Part shown: positions 44,015 to 53,059 of the stretch, in pieces
How positions within the stretch are numbered: position 1 is the stretch's first letter
How the letters are laid out: every line of letters starts with the position of its first letter
Source of the DNA: Syntrophaceae bacterium UBA2280
GTDB taxonomy: Bacteria > Desulfobacterota > Syntrophia > Syntrophales > Smithellaceae
Assembly: GCA_002347685.1 (NCBI GenBank)
Contig: DDWS01000013.1
Location: forward strand, 152,788-216,787
Length of the DNA: 64,000 nt
Reading direction: 5' to 3'
Program-made: the position numbers and the translations under genes
Notes under the pieces: generated by a model
The model's input: only the letters and a program-made list of their open reading frames with translations
The model's database searches: none
What the model was told of the DNA's origin: nothing

Positions 44015-45612
44015 GCACCAAGGATCTTCCCTGGCAGATTCTCTGGGACAAGGAAAAATGCACACTGTGTGGCAGTTGCACAACCGTCTGTCCCGTGCGC
44101 GCCATCGATCTGGGCGTGCATCGCAAGCGCAGCCTGCAGGTGCCGGTCGGCCTGGAAACAAGGCCCGGCAATCTTTTCTCCGTTTATCACGGCATCGATC
44201 AGCGAACGGATCCGGCGCATGCCTGTGTCGGCTGCGGCATGTGCACGATGGTCTGCCCCAACGGCGCCATTTTGCCCGTGCACGGCGATGAAATCGACAA
44301 GCTGCGTTTTCACGTCAACCAGGGCGGAGAACCCCGCAGGCGGGGCGGTCGACGCAACACCACCGACAGCGTCCTGGATAAAATCAAATTTATCCGTATT
44401 TCCATGCTGACCGACCCGGCGCTCGACGCGGGGCGTCATGAATTCGAATTACGCACGCTGCTGGGCCGGGTGCTGCCGCCGGAGGCCATGCTGAAAGTCC
44501 GCCGGAAGGAAGGCTGGATACCGCCGGTGCGGGAAATTTATCCGCTGGTGATCGGCAGCATGTCGTTTGGCGCGCTTTCCCCGAACATGTGGGAGGGCCT
44601 GCAAATGGGCGTGGCGTATCTCAATGAAGAGATGGGGATGCCGGTACGCATCTGTACAGGGGAAGGCGGATGCCCTCCGCGGCTTTTGAAATCGCGCTTT
44701 TTAAAATACGTGATTTTACAGATCGCCAGCGGGTATTTCGGCTGGGATGAAATCATCCACAGCCTGCCGAAAATGAAGGAAGACCCCTGCGCGATTGAAA
44801 TCAAATACGGCCAGGGCGCCAAGCCCGGAGACGGCGGCCTGCTGATGTGGTACAAGGTCAACAAGCTGATCGCGGCAATCCGCGGCGTGCCTCAGGGCGT
44901 GAGTCTTCCCAGCCCGCCCACGCACCAGACCAAATATTCTATCGAGGAGGCGGTCGCCAAGATGATCCAGTCCATGTCGATGGCCTGGGGCTTCCGCGTG
45001 CCGGTGTATCCGAAAATTTCGGCGACCAGCACGGCAATGGCCGTCCTCAACAATCTGACGCGCAATCCCTACGCCGCGGGCCTGGCCATCGACGGCGAAG
45101 ACGGAGGCACGGGCGCGGCTTACAATGTCTCTATGGACCACATGGGACATCCCATTGCCAGCAATCTGCGCGACGCGTATTTGACTCTGGTGAAACTGGG
45201 CAAACAAAACGAGATCCCCCTTTTCGCGGGCGGCGGTATCGGCAAGAACGGCAACCTGGCCGCCAATGCCGCCGCCTTGATTATGCTCGGCGCCAGCGGC
45301 GTGCAGACCGGGAAATATATCATGCAGGCCGCTGCGGGCTGTCTGGGTTCGGAGACCGACCGCTGCAACATCTGCAACATCGGCCTGTGTCCCAAAGGCA
45401 TCACCTCACAGGACCCGCGCCTGGACCGCAGACTGGATCCCGAGAAAGTCGCACAAAGGGTGGTCGATATGTATATGAGCTTCGATACGGAACTCAAAAA
45501 AATCGTCGCGCCGCTGGGACGATCCACGTCTTTGCCGATCGGCATGTCCGACGCGCTGGGGATCAACGACGCGGATGCGGCCGGGCGCCTCAACATTAAA
45601 TACGTATTGTGA
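43978..45612 (+). CDS. Ferredoxin-containing glutamate synthase, FMN domain (GltB2-type)
   Basis: A 544-residue protein. Two [4Fe-4S] motifs near the N-terminus (CTLCGSCTTVCP, CVGCGMCTMVCP), then the FMN-binding glutamate synthase barrel with SMSFGALSPNMWE, GEGGCPPRLLK, KYGQGAKPGDGGLL and DGEDGGTGAAYN. It adds ammonia to 2-oxoglutarate using electrons passed through its ferredoxin domain. AGGAG before ATG 43978 supports the overlap with the amidotransferase gene. Confidence 0.92.
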   Translation: MEPMGHITPSTLSTKDLPWQILWDKEKCTLCGSCTTVCPVRAIDLGVHRKRSLQVPVGLETRPGNLFSVYHGIDQRTDPAHACVGCGMCTMVCPNGAILPVHGDEIDKLRFHVNQGGEPRRRGGRRNTTDSVLDKIKFIRISMLTDPALDAGRHEFELRTLLGRVLPPEAMLKVRRKEGWIPPVREIYPLVIGSMSFGALSPNMWEGLQMGVAYLNEEMGMPVRICTGEGGCPPRLLKSRFLKYVILQIASGYFGWDEIIHSLPKMKEDPCAIEIKYGQGAKPGDGGLLMWYKVNKLIAAIRGVPQGVSLPSPPTHQTKYSIEEAVAKMIQSMSMAWGFRVPVYPKISATSTAMAVLNNLTRNPYAAGLAIDGEDGGTGAAYNVSMDHMGHPIASNLRDAYLTLVKLGKQNEIPLFAGGGIGKNGNLAANAAALIMLGASGVQTGKYIMQAAAGCLGSETDRCNICNIGLCPKGITSQDPRLDRRLDPEKVAQRVVDMYMSFDTELKKIVAPLGRSTSLPIGMSDALGINDADAAGRLNIKYVL

Positions 45613-45635
45613 CAACGGGGACTTGGCGGGGATTC

Positions 45636-47972
45636 ATGACAAAAACAGATACCATTAAAATACCCGGTGTGGAAAACAGCGTCCGGGTTGAATCGCGGAT
45701 TCTCGAAGAGCGCATTCAAAAAGCCGTCACGGAAGGTTACCGCCGGATCGAAGTTTCCGCCTGCGGCCAGCACGGCATCGGCGGAAGACTATGGCGCGCG
45801 GGTGACGATCAGATCAGCGTGGATGTGCTGGGGTCCTCCGGACAACGACTGGGTGCGATGGGTTTTGCCAACACCGTCATTGAAGTCTTCGGCCCGGCCT
45901 CCGATGATATCGGCTGGCTCAACGCGGGCGCCAAAATAATCGTTCACGGCAACGCGACCAACGGCGCGGCCAACGCCATGGCCCAGGGGAAAGTCCTCAT
46001 CGACGGCAGCATCGGCGCGCGCGGCATGACCATGACCAAGCACAATCCCCGCTTCGAACCGCCTGAACTCTGGGTCTTCGGCAAGGTGGGCGACTCTTTC
46101 GCCGAATTCATGGCGGGAGGCATCGCGGTGGTCTGCGGCGCGGGAGCGGAAGAGGATGAAAACGTCCTGGGCTACCGGCCATGCGTCGGCATGGTGGGAG
46201 GAAAAATATTCTTCCGCGGCCGCCAGGAAGCATACAGCACACCGGATGCAAAACTCGTTTTGCATTTGCCCGACGAGGAATGGGGATGGCTTCAGGAAAA
46301 CCTCAAAAGGTTTCTTCAAGACATCGGCAAGCTGTATTTATTCGACCAGCTTGCCTGCCGCCGTGAAGAATGGCGTCTGCTCGTCGCGCGAAAGCCGTCT
46401 GAAAAGGCAGCCAGGCAGGCACGATCCATGTCCCGGTTCTGCAAGGAGAGCTGGCAGGGCGAGCTCGGCTACGGCGGCGTCATCGGGGATTTGTCCAGTC
46501 TCGACCGGTCGCCGATCGGCTTGATTACCACGGGCGTTTTGCGGCGCCTGGTCCCTGTCTGGGCCAATGAAAAATACCTGCCGCCCTGCCAGGCGGCCTG
46601 CCCGACCGGTATTCCCGTGCAGAAACGCTGGGAGCTGATCCGCCAGGGCAAGCTCGACGAAGCCGTTGATCTGGCACTGCAATACACGCCTTTCCCGGCG
46701 ACGGTTTGCGGATATCTGTGCCCCAATCTGTGTATGAAGAGCTGCACACGAAACCTGGTGAACCTCCAGGCCATCGATGTGCCGATCCTCGGAAAAGCAT
46801 CGCTTACTGCCAAAGAACCGCCACGGCTTCCCGAAACCGGTAAGAAAATCGCCGTCATCGGCGGTGGTGCGTCCGGTTTATCGGTTGCCTGGCAACTGTG
46901 GCTCAAAGGTCACGAGCCGGCCATCATCGAAAGCCGGAAGCAGCTGGGCGGCAAAATCACAGATTCGATCCCCGGAAGCCGGATTCCCGGAGATGTGGTG
47001 GATCATGAAATCAAGAGGCTTGCGAAAAACATCAAGCAGACGCGCCTGGGGAAACCCTTAACCAAGAATCAGTTCTCGGATCTGAAACATGCCTACGACT
47101 ATATCGTCATTGCGACGGGTGCGCAAGCGCCCCGCCGGCTGAATATTCCGGGCATTGAAAAAGCGGTAACCGCACTGGAGTTCCTGCGGCAAAGCAAACT
47201 CGACTGCGCGAAAGTCGGTGATAGAGTGGTCATCATCGGAGCCGGCAACGTTGGCTGCGACGCCGCGACAGAGGCTTTCCGGCTGGGCGCAAAAAGCGTT
47301 CTGCTGATCGATGTGCAGGAACCCGCTTCTTTCGGCGTGGAAAGAAAGCATGCCGAAGCGGCGGGCGCAAAATTTCTGTGGCCACGGTTCACAAAGACGG
47401 TTACGGATCAGGGCGTGGAAACGACCGAAGGAGAGCTGCTCCCGGCGGACACGGTGATTGTCGCGGTGGGCGATCTGCCCGATTTGTCGTTTCTGCCCGG
47501 TGATATCGCGACGGAAAAGGGGTTTATCGTGGTGGATGACCATTTCGCCACGAGCGATTCTCAGGTTTACGCGATCGGCGACGCGGTCAGGCCGGGATTG
47601 CTTACCGACGCGATCGGCGCGGGACGCATTGCCGCCCGTTCGATTGACGGCCTGCTCAAAGGGACTGAGGAAACCTACGACCGTCTGCCGCCGATCAGCT
47701 ATGAGCGGATAAAGATGCAATACTTCGATCCGCGCGTGGGAGAGTTTGCCGATCCTTCTTCGTGCGCGACGAACTGCGCGTCCTGCGGGGCCTGCCGGGA
47801 TTGCGGAATGTGCGAGGAAATCTGCCCGCAAAAGGCGATCGCGCGGTCGCAAACAGCGGGCGGCGGTTTTGAGTATATCGTGGACAGTGAAAAGTGCATC
47901 GGATGCGGTTTCTGCGCGGGGGCCTGTCCCACCGGCGTCTGGGAAATCGTGGAAAATGCACCGATAGAATAA
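45636..47972 (+). CDS. Fused GXGXG-domain and GltD-like oxidoreductase subunit with ferredoxin domains
   Basis: A 778-residue fusion. Residues 1-250 are the GltB C-terminal GXGXG beta-helix (GIGGRLWRAG, GWLNAGAKIIVHGNATNGAANA). Residues about 290-360 have the cysteine-rich CQAACPTGIPVQKR and CGYLCPNLCMKSC [4Fe-4S] module of DPYD/GltD. Residues 395-700 form the FAD/NAD(P) oxidoreductase (VIGGGASGLSVAWQL, VVIIGAGNVGCDAA, VYAIGDAVRPGLLTDAI). The C-terminus has two more [4Fe-4S] motifs (CGACRDCGMCEEICP, CIGCGFCAGACP). It delivers reducing power to the synthase. Start ATG 45636 is preferred over GTG 45609. Confidence 0.9.
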   Translation: MTKTDTIKIPGVENSVRVESRILEERIQKAVTEGYRRIEVSACGQHGIGGRLWRAGDDQISVDVLGSSGQRLGAMGFANTVIEVFGPASDDIGWLNAGAKIIVHGNATNGAANAMAQGKVLIDGSIGARGMTMTKHNPRFEPPELWVFGKVGDSFAEFMAGGIAVVCGAGAEEDENVLGYRPCVGMVGGKIFFRGRQEAYSTPDAKLVLHLPDEEWGWLQENLKRFLQDIGKLYLFDQLACRREEWRLLVARKPSEKAARQARSMSRFCKESWQGELGYGGVIGDLSSLDRSPIGLITTGVLRRLVPVWANEKYLPPCQAACPTGIPVQKRWELIRQGKLDEAVDLALQYTPFPATVCGYLCPNLCMKSCTRNLVNLQAIDVPILGKASLTAKEPPRLPETGKKIAVIGGGASGLSVAWQLWLKGHEPAIIESRKQLGGKITDSIPGSRIPGDVVDHEIKRLAKNIKQTRLGKPLTKNQFSDLKHAYDYIVIATGAQAPRRLNIPGIEKAVTALEFLRQSKLDCAKVGDRVVIIGAGNVGCDAATEAFRLGAKSVLLIDVQEPASFGVERKHAEAAGAKFLWPRFTKTVTDQGVETTEGELLPADTVIVAVGDLPDLSFLPGDIATEKGFIVVDDHFATSDSQVYAIGDAVRPGLLTDAIGAGRIAARSIDGLLKGTEETYDRLPPISYERIKMQYFDPRVGEFADPSSCATNCASCGACRDCGMCEEICPQKAIARSQTAGGGFEYIVDSEKCIGCGFCAGACPTGVWEIVENAPIE

Positions 47973-48005
47973 CAATTGATTGAATAACCTAAAGGATGGA
48001 GACCT

Positions 48006-50183
48006 ATGAAAAAGACAAAACCAATCACCGCAGCGGAAAGAACCTATGTGATCGAAAAGGAAAAATTTGTACCCGTTTCCGAATATTTCGGCGAAGACAC
48101 GTTCAATGCCAGGGTGATGAAGGACAAGCTTCCCAAAAACATTTTCAAAAAGCTGATGGACGCGGTCAATGAAGACGTGCACCTGGATGAAGAAACGGCA
48201 AACGTCGTGGCGCACGCCATGAAAGAGTGGGCGCTTGAAAAGGGCGCGACGCATTTCGCGCACTGGTTCCAGCCGATGACCGGCATCACCGCCGAAAAGC
48301 ATGACGCTTTTGTCGATCCGATCGCCCCCGGAGAAGTGATTGAACGTTTTTCCGGCAAGCAGCTCGTCCAGGGCGAACCGGACGCATCGAGCTTTCCGTC
48401 CGGCGGCATCCGCGCCACTTTCGAAGCCCGCGGCTATACAGCCTGGGACATGTCTTCCCCTGCTTTCATCAAGCGTAACGGCATTTCCACGACACTGTGC
48501 ATTCCGACCGTCTTTATTTCCTACACCGGGCAGGCGCTGGACAAAAAGACGCCTCTTTTGCGGTCTATCCGTGCGCTCAATAAAAGCGCGACGACCATGC
48601 TGAAGCTTCTCGGTGTCAAAAACGTCAAGAAGGTCTATTCAAATCTGGGCCCCGAGCAGGAATATTTCCTCATCGACATGGACTATTACTACAAACGACA
48701 GGACCTGGTGCTCGGTGGAAGAACCGTGGTCGGCGCACCTCCGCCCAAGGGGCAGGAACTGGAGGATCAGTACTTCGGTTCCATCAAGGAGCGCATCTCT
48801 TCATTTATGCATGATGTAGAGGAAGAACTTTTCAAGCTGGGGATTCCGGCGAAAACGCGCCACAATGAAGTCGCACCCAGCCAGTATGAACTCGCGCCGG
48901 TTTACGAAGAGGCGAATCTGGCCATCGACCACAATCAGCTGGTCATGGAAACCCTGCGGTATGTGGCCAAAAAACACCGTCTGGCCGCGCTTCTGCACGA
49001 AAAGCCCTTTGCCAAAATCAACGGCTCCGGCAAGCATGTCAACTGGTCGATGTCCGACAACAACGATAACAATTTGCTCAATCCGGGAACAACGCCGCAG
49101 GACAACATTGTGTTTCTGGTCTTTCTGATTGCCACGATCCGTGCGGTTTACAAACACGCGGACATTTTGCGCGCCTCTGTCGCGTCCTACGGAAACGATC
49201 ACCGGCTGGGCGCCAACGAAGCCCCGCCCGCGATCATCTCGGTGTTTCTGGGTGAGCAGCTCACGCAGATTCTGGACAATATCGAAAAGGGAACCGTGAC
49301 CAAGGCAACCAATGCTGAAATCATCGATCTGGGCATATCTTCTTTATATCAGGTCAGCAAAGACAACACGGACCGCAACCGAACATCGCCATTCGCCTTC
49401 ACCGGCAACAAATTTGAATTCCGCGCAGTGGGCTCTTCGCAGTCCATTTCCACGCAGGTCATCGCGCTCAATACCATCGTAGCGGAAAGCATTGATGAAA
49501 TTGCAGAAAAAATCCGCCAGAAGGCGACAAATGCCAAAAACATCAACCAGGCGGTGTTTGACGTTTTAAGAGCAGAAATCAAATTCGTCCGCCCTGTCCT
49601 GTTCAACGGAGACAACTACACGAAAGAGTGGGAACTTGAAGCCAAAAAGCGCGGTCTGCCCAACGAGAAGACCACCCCGCCTGCGCTCAGGGCGCTGGTG
49701 ACGGAAAAGGCCTTGAATCTGTTTGAAAAATATGAAGTTCTCTCCAGAGTGGAACTCAAATCGCGACAGCTGATTCACCTGGAGCGCTACATCAAGGATC
49801 TGGAAATCGAAGTGAAATGCCTCAACACCATCTGCATGAGCCAGATCATTCCCGCGGCGGTTGCCTATCAGCAAACGCTGGCCGGGGCAATCAACAAAAC
49901 GAAGGAAGCTTTGGGGTCAGCGGGCGTTTTATCCTCGCAGATCGAGCTTTTGAAAAAGATGCTCGAACTCATCAACAATATCTATATCACAAACAAGGAT
50001 ATTCAGGTCAAAGTGGCGACGGCCGAGACGATCCATGATGAGCAGAAGAAAGCCGAAATGCTCGCATCCAAGGTTAAACCGAAGATGGACGAGCTGCGCG
50101 AATACGCGGACGCTCTGGAAAATCTCGTGGACGATGAAATCTGGCCCCTGCCGAAATTCTGGGAAATGCTGTTTATCTGCTAG
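48006..50183 (+). CDS. glnN: Glutamine synthetase type III
   Basis: A 725-residue glutamine synthetase of the large GSIII class, ligating ammonia to glutamate with ATP. GSIII signatures: ERFSGKQLVQGEPDASSFPSGG, NLGPEQEYFLID, TRHNEVAPSQYELAPVYEEAN, KINGSGKHVNWSM and the glycine-rich EFRAVGSS. GSIII is not adenylylated and is common in anaerobes. It stands 33 bases after the glutamate synthase genes and AAGGATGGAG precedes it, so ammonia assimilation is organised as one operon. Confidence 0.95.
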   Translation: MKKTKPITAAERTYVIEKEKFVPVSEYFGEDTFNARVMKDKLPKNIFKKLMDAVNEDVHLDEETANVVAHAMKEWALEKGATHFAHWFQPMTGITAEKHDAFVDPIAPGEVIERFSGKQLVQGEPDASSFPSGGIRATFEARGYTAWDMSSPAFIKRNGISTTLCIPTVFISYTGQALDKKTPLLRSIRALNKSATTMLKLLGVKNVKKVYSNLGPEQEYFLIDMDYYYKRQDLVLGGRTVVGAPPPKGQELEDQYFGSIKERISSFMHDVEEELFKLGIPAKTRHNEVAPSQYELAPVYEEANLAIDHNQLVMETLRYVAKKHRLAALLHEKPFAKINGSGKHVNWSMSDNNDNNLLNPGTTPQDNIVFLVFLIATIRAVYKHADILRASVASYGNDHRLGANEAPPAIISVFLGEQLTQILDNIEKGTVTKATNAEIIDLGISSLYQVSKDNTDRNRTSPFAFTGNKFEFRAVGSSQSISTQVIALNTIVAESIDEIAEKIRQKATNAKNINQAVFDVLRAEIKFVRPVLFNGDNYTKEWELEAKKRGLPNEKTTPPALRALVTEKALNLFEKYEVLSRVELKSRQLIHLERYIKDLEIEVKCLNTICMSQIIPAAVAYQQTLAGAINKTKEALGSAGVLSSQIELLKKMLELINNIYITNKDIQVKVATAETIHDEQKKAEMLASKVKPKMDELREYADALENLVDDEIWPLPKFWEMLFIC

Positions 50184-50187
50184 GGAA

Positions 50188-50227
50188 AAATCTATCGGGA
50201 GCGCCGTGACCCGCTCCCGATAGATTT
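50188..50227. terminator. Long perfect hairpin after glnN
   Basis: AAATCTATCGGGAGCG (50188-50203) and CGCTCCCGATAGATTT (50212-50227) form a 16-base-pair perfect stem with an eight-base loop, five bases after the glnN stop. No long T-run follows; likely partial terminator or mRNA end-protecting hairpin. Confidence 0.7.
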
Positions 50228-50259
50228 CGTTTGACGGAATTTGAAAAAAACGATAGAAG

Positions 50260-50278
50260 CGCCTGCCTTTGGCAGGCG
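50260..50278. other. Hairpin in the carA leader
   Basis: CGCCTGCC-TTT-GGCAGGCG, an eight-pair stem 105 bases before carA. The rest of the leader (50279-50381) has no riboswitch I can identify. It may mark a promoter or attenuator separating glnN from the carA operon. Confidence 0.5.
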
Positions 50279-50381
50279 TAAGATAGACGATGTTGAAGAC
50301 GCATGCCCCGAAGGTAAACGCGTATCGATTGGTTCCGGTCACACATCCCTGAAATTGCAGTATTGGAGACAAAAATAAAAA

Positions 50382-51524
50382 ATGCCCCTGTTAAGAAAAG
50401 ATCGCAAAGCCATTCTGGTTCTGGAAGACGGCAGTCTTTTCGAGGGTTTTGCATTTGCCGGGAACGGTGAAACTCTCGGGGAGGTTGTCTTCAACACAGG
50501 CATGACCGGGTACCAGGAAGTCATCACCGATCCGTCCTATAAGGGGCAGATCGTCACCATGACCTATCCGCTCATCGGCAATACCGGGATCAATGACGAG
50601 GACATGGAATCGGCCGGCATCCATCTGGAAGGCTTCATCGTCAAGGAATATCAGCACAATCCCAGCAATTGGCGCATGCGGCAGACCCTCCAGTCCTTTC
50701 TCGAAGATTCCGGAAAAATCGGTCTGGAAGGCATCGATACGCGCGCACTGACACGAAGACTTCGTCTTTCCGGGTCGATGAAAGGAATCATTTCGACCCA
50801 AACAACCAACATCACTGAATTGCTCGAAAAGGTCAGGGCTTACCCCGGACTTGTCGGACGCGATCTGGTGCGTGAAGTATCCTGCCGAAAACCCTATCTG
50901 TGGAGAAGGGGCGCGCCGTCAAAAAGCAAAATCCCCGATAAAAAACCCACAAAAAAACTTCGCGTCGTTGTGCTCGATTGCGGCGTGAAATACAACATTT
51001 TAAGACTGCTGGAAAATAACGGCTGCGAAGTCGTCGTGGTTCCGGCTTTTGCCACCGGAGCGCAGATTCTGTCTTATCAGCCCGACGGCGTGCTGCTTTC
51101 CAACGGACCGGGCGATCCTGCGGCGCTGCCTTATATTGTCCAAGCCGCCCGCGAGGTGATCGGCATCCAGCCGGTATTCGGCATCTGCCTGGGACATCAG
51201 ATCATCGGCCAGGCCATCGGCGGCTACACGGAAAAATTGAAGTTCGGCCATCACGGCATCAATCAGCCTGTGAAAAACCTCGAAACCGGTCGGGTTGAGA
51301 TCACGTCTCAAAATCACGGCTTTGTGGTGGTGCCGGAATCGGTCGAAAGCAAAGCCGAAAAATCCTACCTGAATTTAAACGACGCGACTTCCGAAGGCAT
51401 GAAACTGCCTCTGACCATGAGCGTTCAGTATCATCCTGAAGGGGCGCCGGGGCCGAAAGACACGGAATATCTGTTTTCACAGTTTGTTGGCGCGATGCAA
51501 AACGAAAAGAGGAAAACCAAGTGA
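50382..51524 (+). CDS. carA: Carbamoyl-phosphate synthase small subunit
   Basis: A 380-residue glutaminase subunit that feeds ammonia to CarB for arginine and pyrimidine synthesis. N-terminal CarA domain ([20 protein letters not shown], [22 protein letters not shown]), C-terminal class I amidotransferase with nucleophile in FGICLGHQ and the HP-E partner in [13 protein letters not shown] of guaA overlaps its stop by four bases. Confidence 0.95.
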   Translation: MPLLRKDRKAILVLEDGSLFEGFAFAGNGETLGEVVFNTGMTGYQEVITDPSYKGQIVTMTYPLIGNTGINDEDMESAGIHLEGFIVKEYQHNPSNWRMRQTLQSFLEDSGKIGLEGIDTRALTRRLRLSGSMKGIISTQTTNITELLEKVRAYPGLVGRDLVREVSCRKPYLWRRGAPSKSKIPDKKPTKKLRVVVLDCGVKYNILRLLENNGCEVVVVPAFATGAQILSYQPDGVLLSNGPGDPAALPYIVQAAREVIGIQPVFGICLGHQIIGQAIGGYTEKLKFGHHGINQPVKNLETGRVEITSQNHGFVVVPESVESKAEKSYLNLNDATSEGMKLPLTMSVQYHPEGAPGPKDTEYLFSQFVGAMQNEKRKTK

Positions 51525-53050
51525 TCCTGATTATTGATTTCGGCTCTCAGTATAACCAGCTCATTGCCCGGCGTGTGCGCGAACATCATGTGTATTGCCA
51601 GATCGAACCCCCCGACATCCCGCTGGAAGCGATTAAGGCGCTCGCGCCGGAAGGGATCATTTTATCCGGCGGCCCCGCGAGTATCTACGCCAAAGGCTCG
51701 CCGCGCGTGGACAAAGGGATCTTTGAGTTGGGCATCCCGGTTCTGGGCATCTGCTACGGACTGCAATTTATGGTGGATTCGCTGGGCGGCCAGGTTCTCG
51801 GCTCGACCAAGCGCGAATACGGATTTGCCGAACTTTCCATCAGGAAACAGGCAGGCATGTTTTCCGGCGTGGAGAAACAGACGCAATGCTGGATGAGCCA
51901 CGGCGATTCCATCGGGGAGCTGCCGGACGGTTTCGTCATCACCGCATCGACCGCGAATACAAAAGTTGCGGCAACAGAAAATGTGAAAAGGCTTTTTTAC
52001 GGCCTGCAGTTCCACCCCGAAGTCGCCCATACACAGGCCGGGAAAAAAATGCTGGCCAACTTCCTGTTTGACGTCTGCCGATGCAAAAAATCCTGGTCGA
52101 TGAAATCTTTTGTGAAATACGCAGTCGAGGAGATCCGGCAGCAGGTCGGACCGGAAAAAGTCATCCTGGGACTTTCCGGCGGCGTTGATTCCTCGGTGGC
52201 GGCGGTGCTGCTGCATAAAGCCATCGGCCGGCAGCTGACCTGCGTGTTTGTGGACAACGGCGTGCTGAGGGCGGGTGAAGCGAAACGTGTCATCGACATG
52301 TTCAAAAAGCACCTCAACATCAATTTGCGTTTTGCCCGATCCGGAAAACTGTTTCTCGATAAATTAAAAGGCGTGACCGACCCCGAAAAGAAACGCAAAA
52401 TCATCGGCCGCATCTTTATTGAAGTGTTTGACGCCCAGGCGCGTAAAATCAAGGACGTAAAATTTCTGGCACAGGGAACGCTGTATCCCGATCTGATCGA
52501 GTCGCGGTCGGCTTTTGGCGGGCCGAGCGCGGTGATCAAATCACACCACAATGTCGGCGGGCTCCCCAAAACCATGAAACTTCAACTCGTCGAACCGCTC
52601 AAGCACCTGTTTAAGGATGAAGTGCGACTTTTGGGAAAAGAGCTGGGCCTGGCCGACGATGTGGTATGGCGTCAGCCTTTCCCCGGACCGGGTCTGGCGA
52701 TTCGTATCATCGGCGATGTGACCAGCCAAAGGCTGGCCGTTCTTCGCAAAGCCGACACGATCCTGCTTGAGGAAATCCGGGCCGCAAATCTTTACTACAA
52801 GCTGTGGCAATCGTTTACCGTGTTGCTGCCGCTCAAAAGCGTCGGCATCATGGGCGATCAGCGTACCTATGAAAACATCGTGGCGATCCGCGCGGTCACC
52901 AGCGACGACGCCATGACGGCGGACTGGGCGAGACTGCCGCAGGATGTTCTGGCACGCATTTCCACGCGGATCATTAACGAAGTGCGCGGCATCAACCGCG
53001 TTGTGTACGACATCAGCTCCAAGCCGCCCAGCACGATTGAATGGGAGTAG
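51521..53050 (+). CDS. guaA: GMP synthase (glutamine-hydrolysing)
   Basis: A 509-residue enzyme converting XMP to GMP. Class I amidotransferase domain with nucleophile in [10 protein letters not shown] and FHPEVAH (residues 1-190), ATP-pyrophosphatase domain with the P-loop [11 protein letters not shown], and the dimerisation domain ending [14 protein letters not shown] start overlaps carA; AGAGGAAAA stands upstream. Its place between carA and carB is unusual. Confidence 0.96.
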   Translation: MILIIDFGSQYNQLIARRVREHHVYCQIEPPDIPLEAIKALAPEGIILSGGPASIYAKGSPRVDKGIFELGIPVLGICYGLQFMVDSLGGQVLGSTKREYGFAELSIRKQAGMFSGVEKQTQCWMSHGDSIGELPDGFVITASTANTKVAATENVKRLFYGLQFHPEVAHTQAGKKMLANFLFDVCRCKKSWSMKSFVKYAVEEIRQQVGPEKVILGLSGGVDSSVAAVLLHKAIGRQLTCVFVDNGVLRAGEAKRVIDMFKKHLNINLRFARSGKLFLDKLKGVTDPEKKRKIIGRIFIEVFDAQARKIKDVKFLAQGTLYPDLIESRSAFGGPSAVIKSHHNVGGLPKTMKLQLVEPLKHLFKDEVRLLGKELGLADDVVWRQPFPGPGLAIRIIGDVTSQRLAVLRKADTILLEEIRAANLYYKLWQSFTVLLPLKSVGIMGDQRTYENIVAIRAVTSDDAMTADWARLPQDVLARISTRIINEVRGINRVVYDISSKPPSTIEWE

Positions 53051-53059
53051 GTGGAAGAA

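Noticed and set aside
47058..48302. 414-codon frame opposite the glutamate synthase and glnN genes
   Set aside because: Antisense shadow spanning two real genes, with no known motif.
50279..50381. Possible riboswitch in the carA leader
   Set aside because: Compared by eye with c-di-GMP, guanidine and PyrR-type leaders; none of the conserved cores is present.
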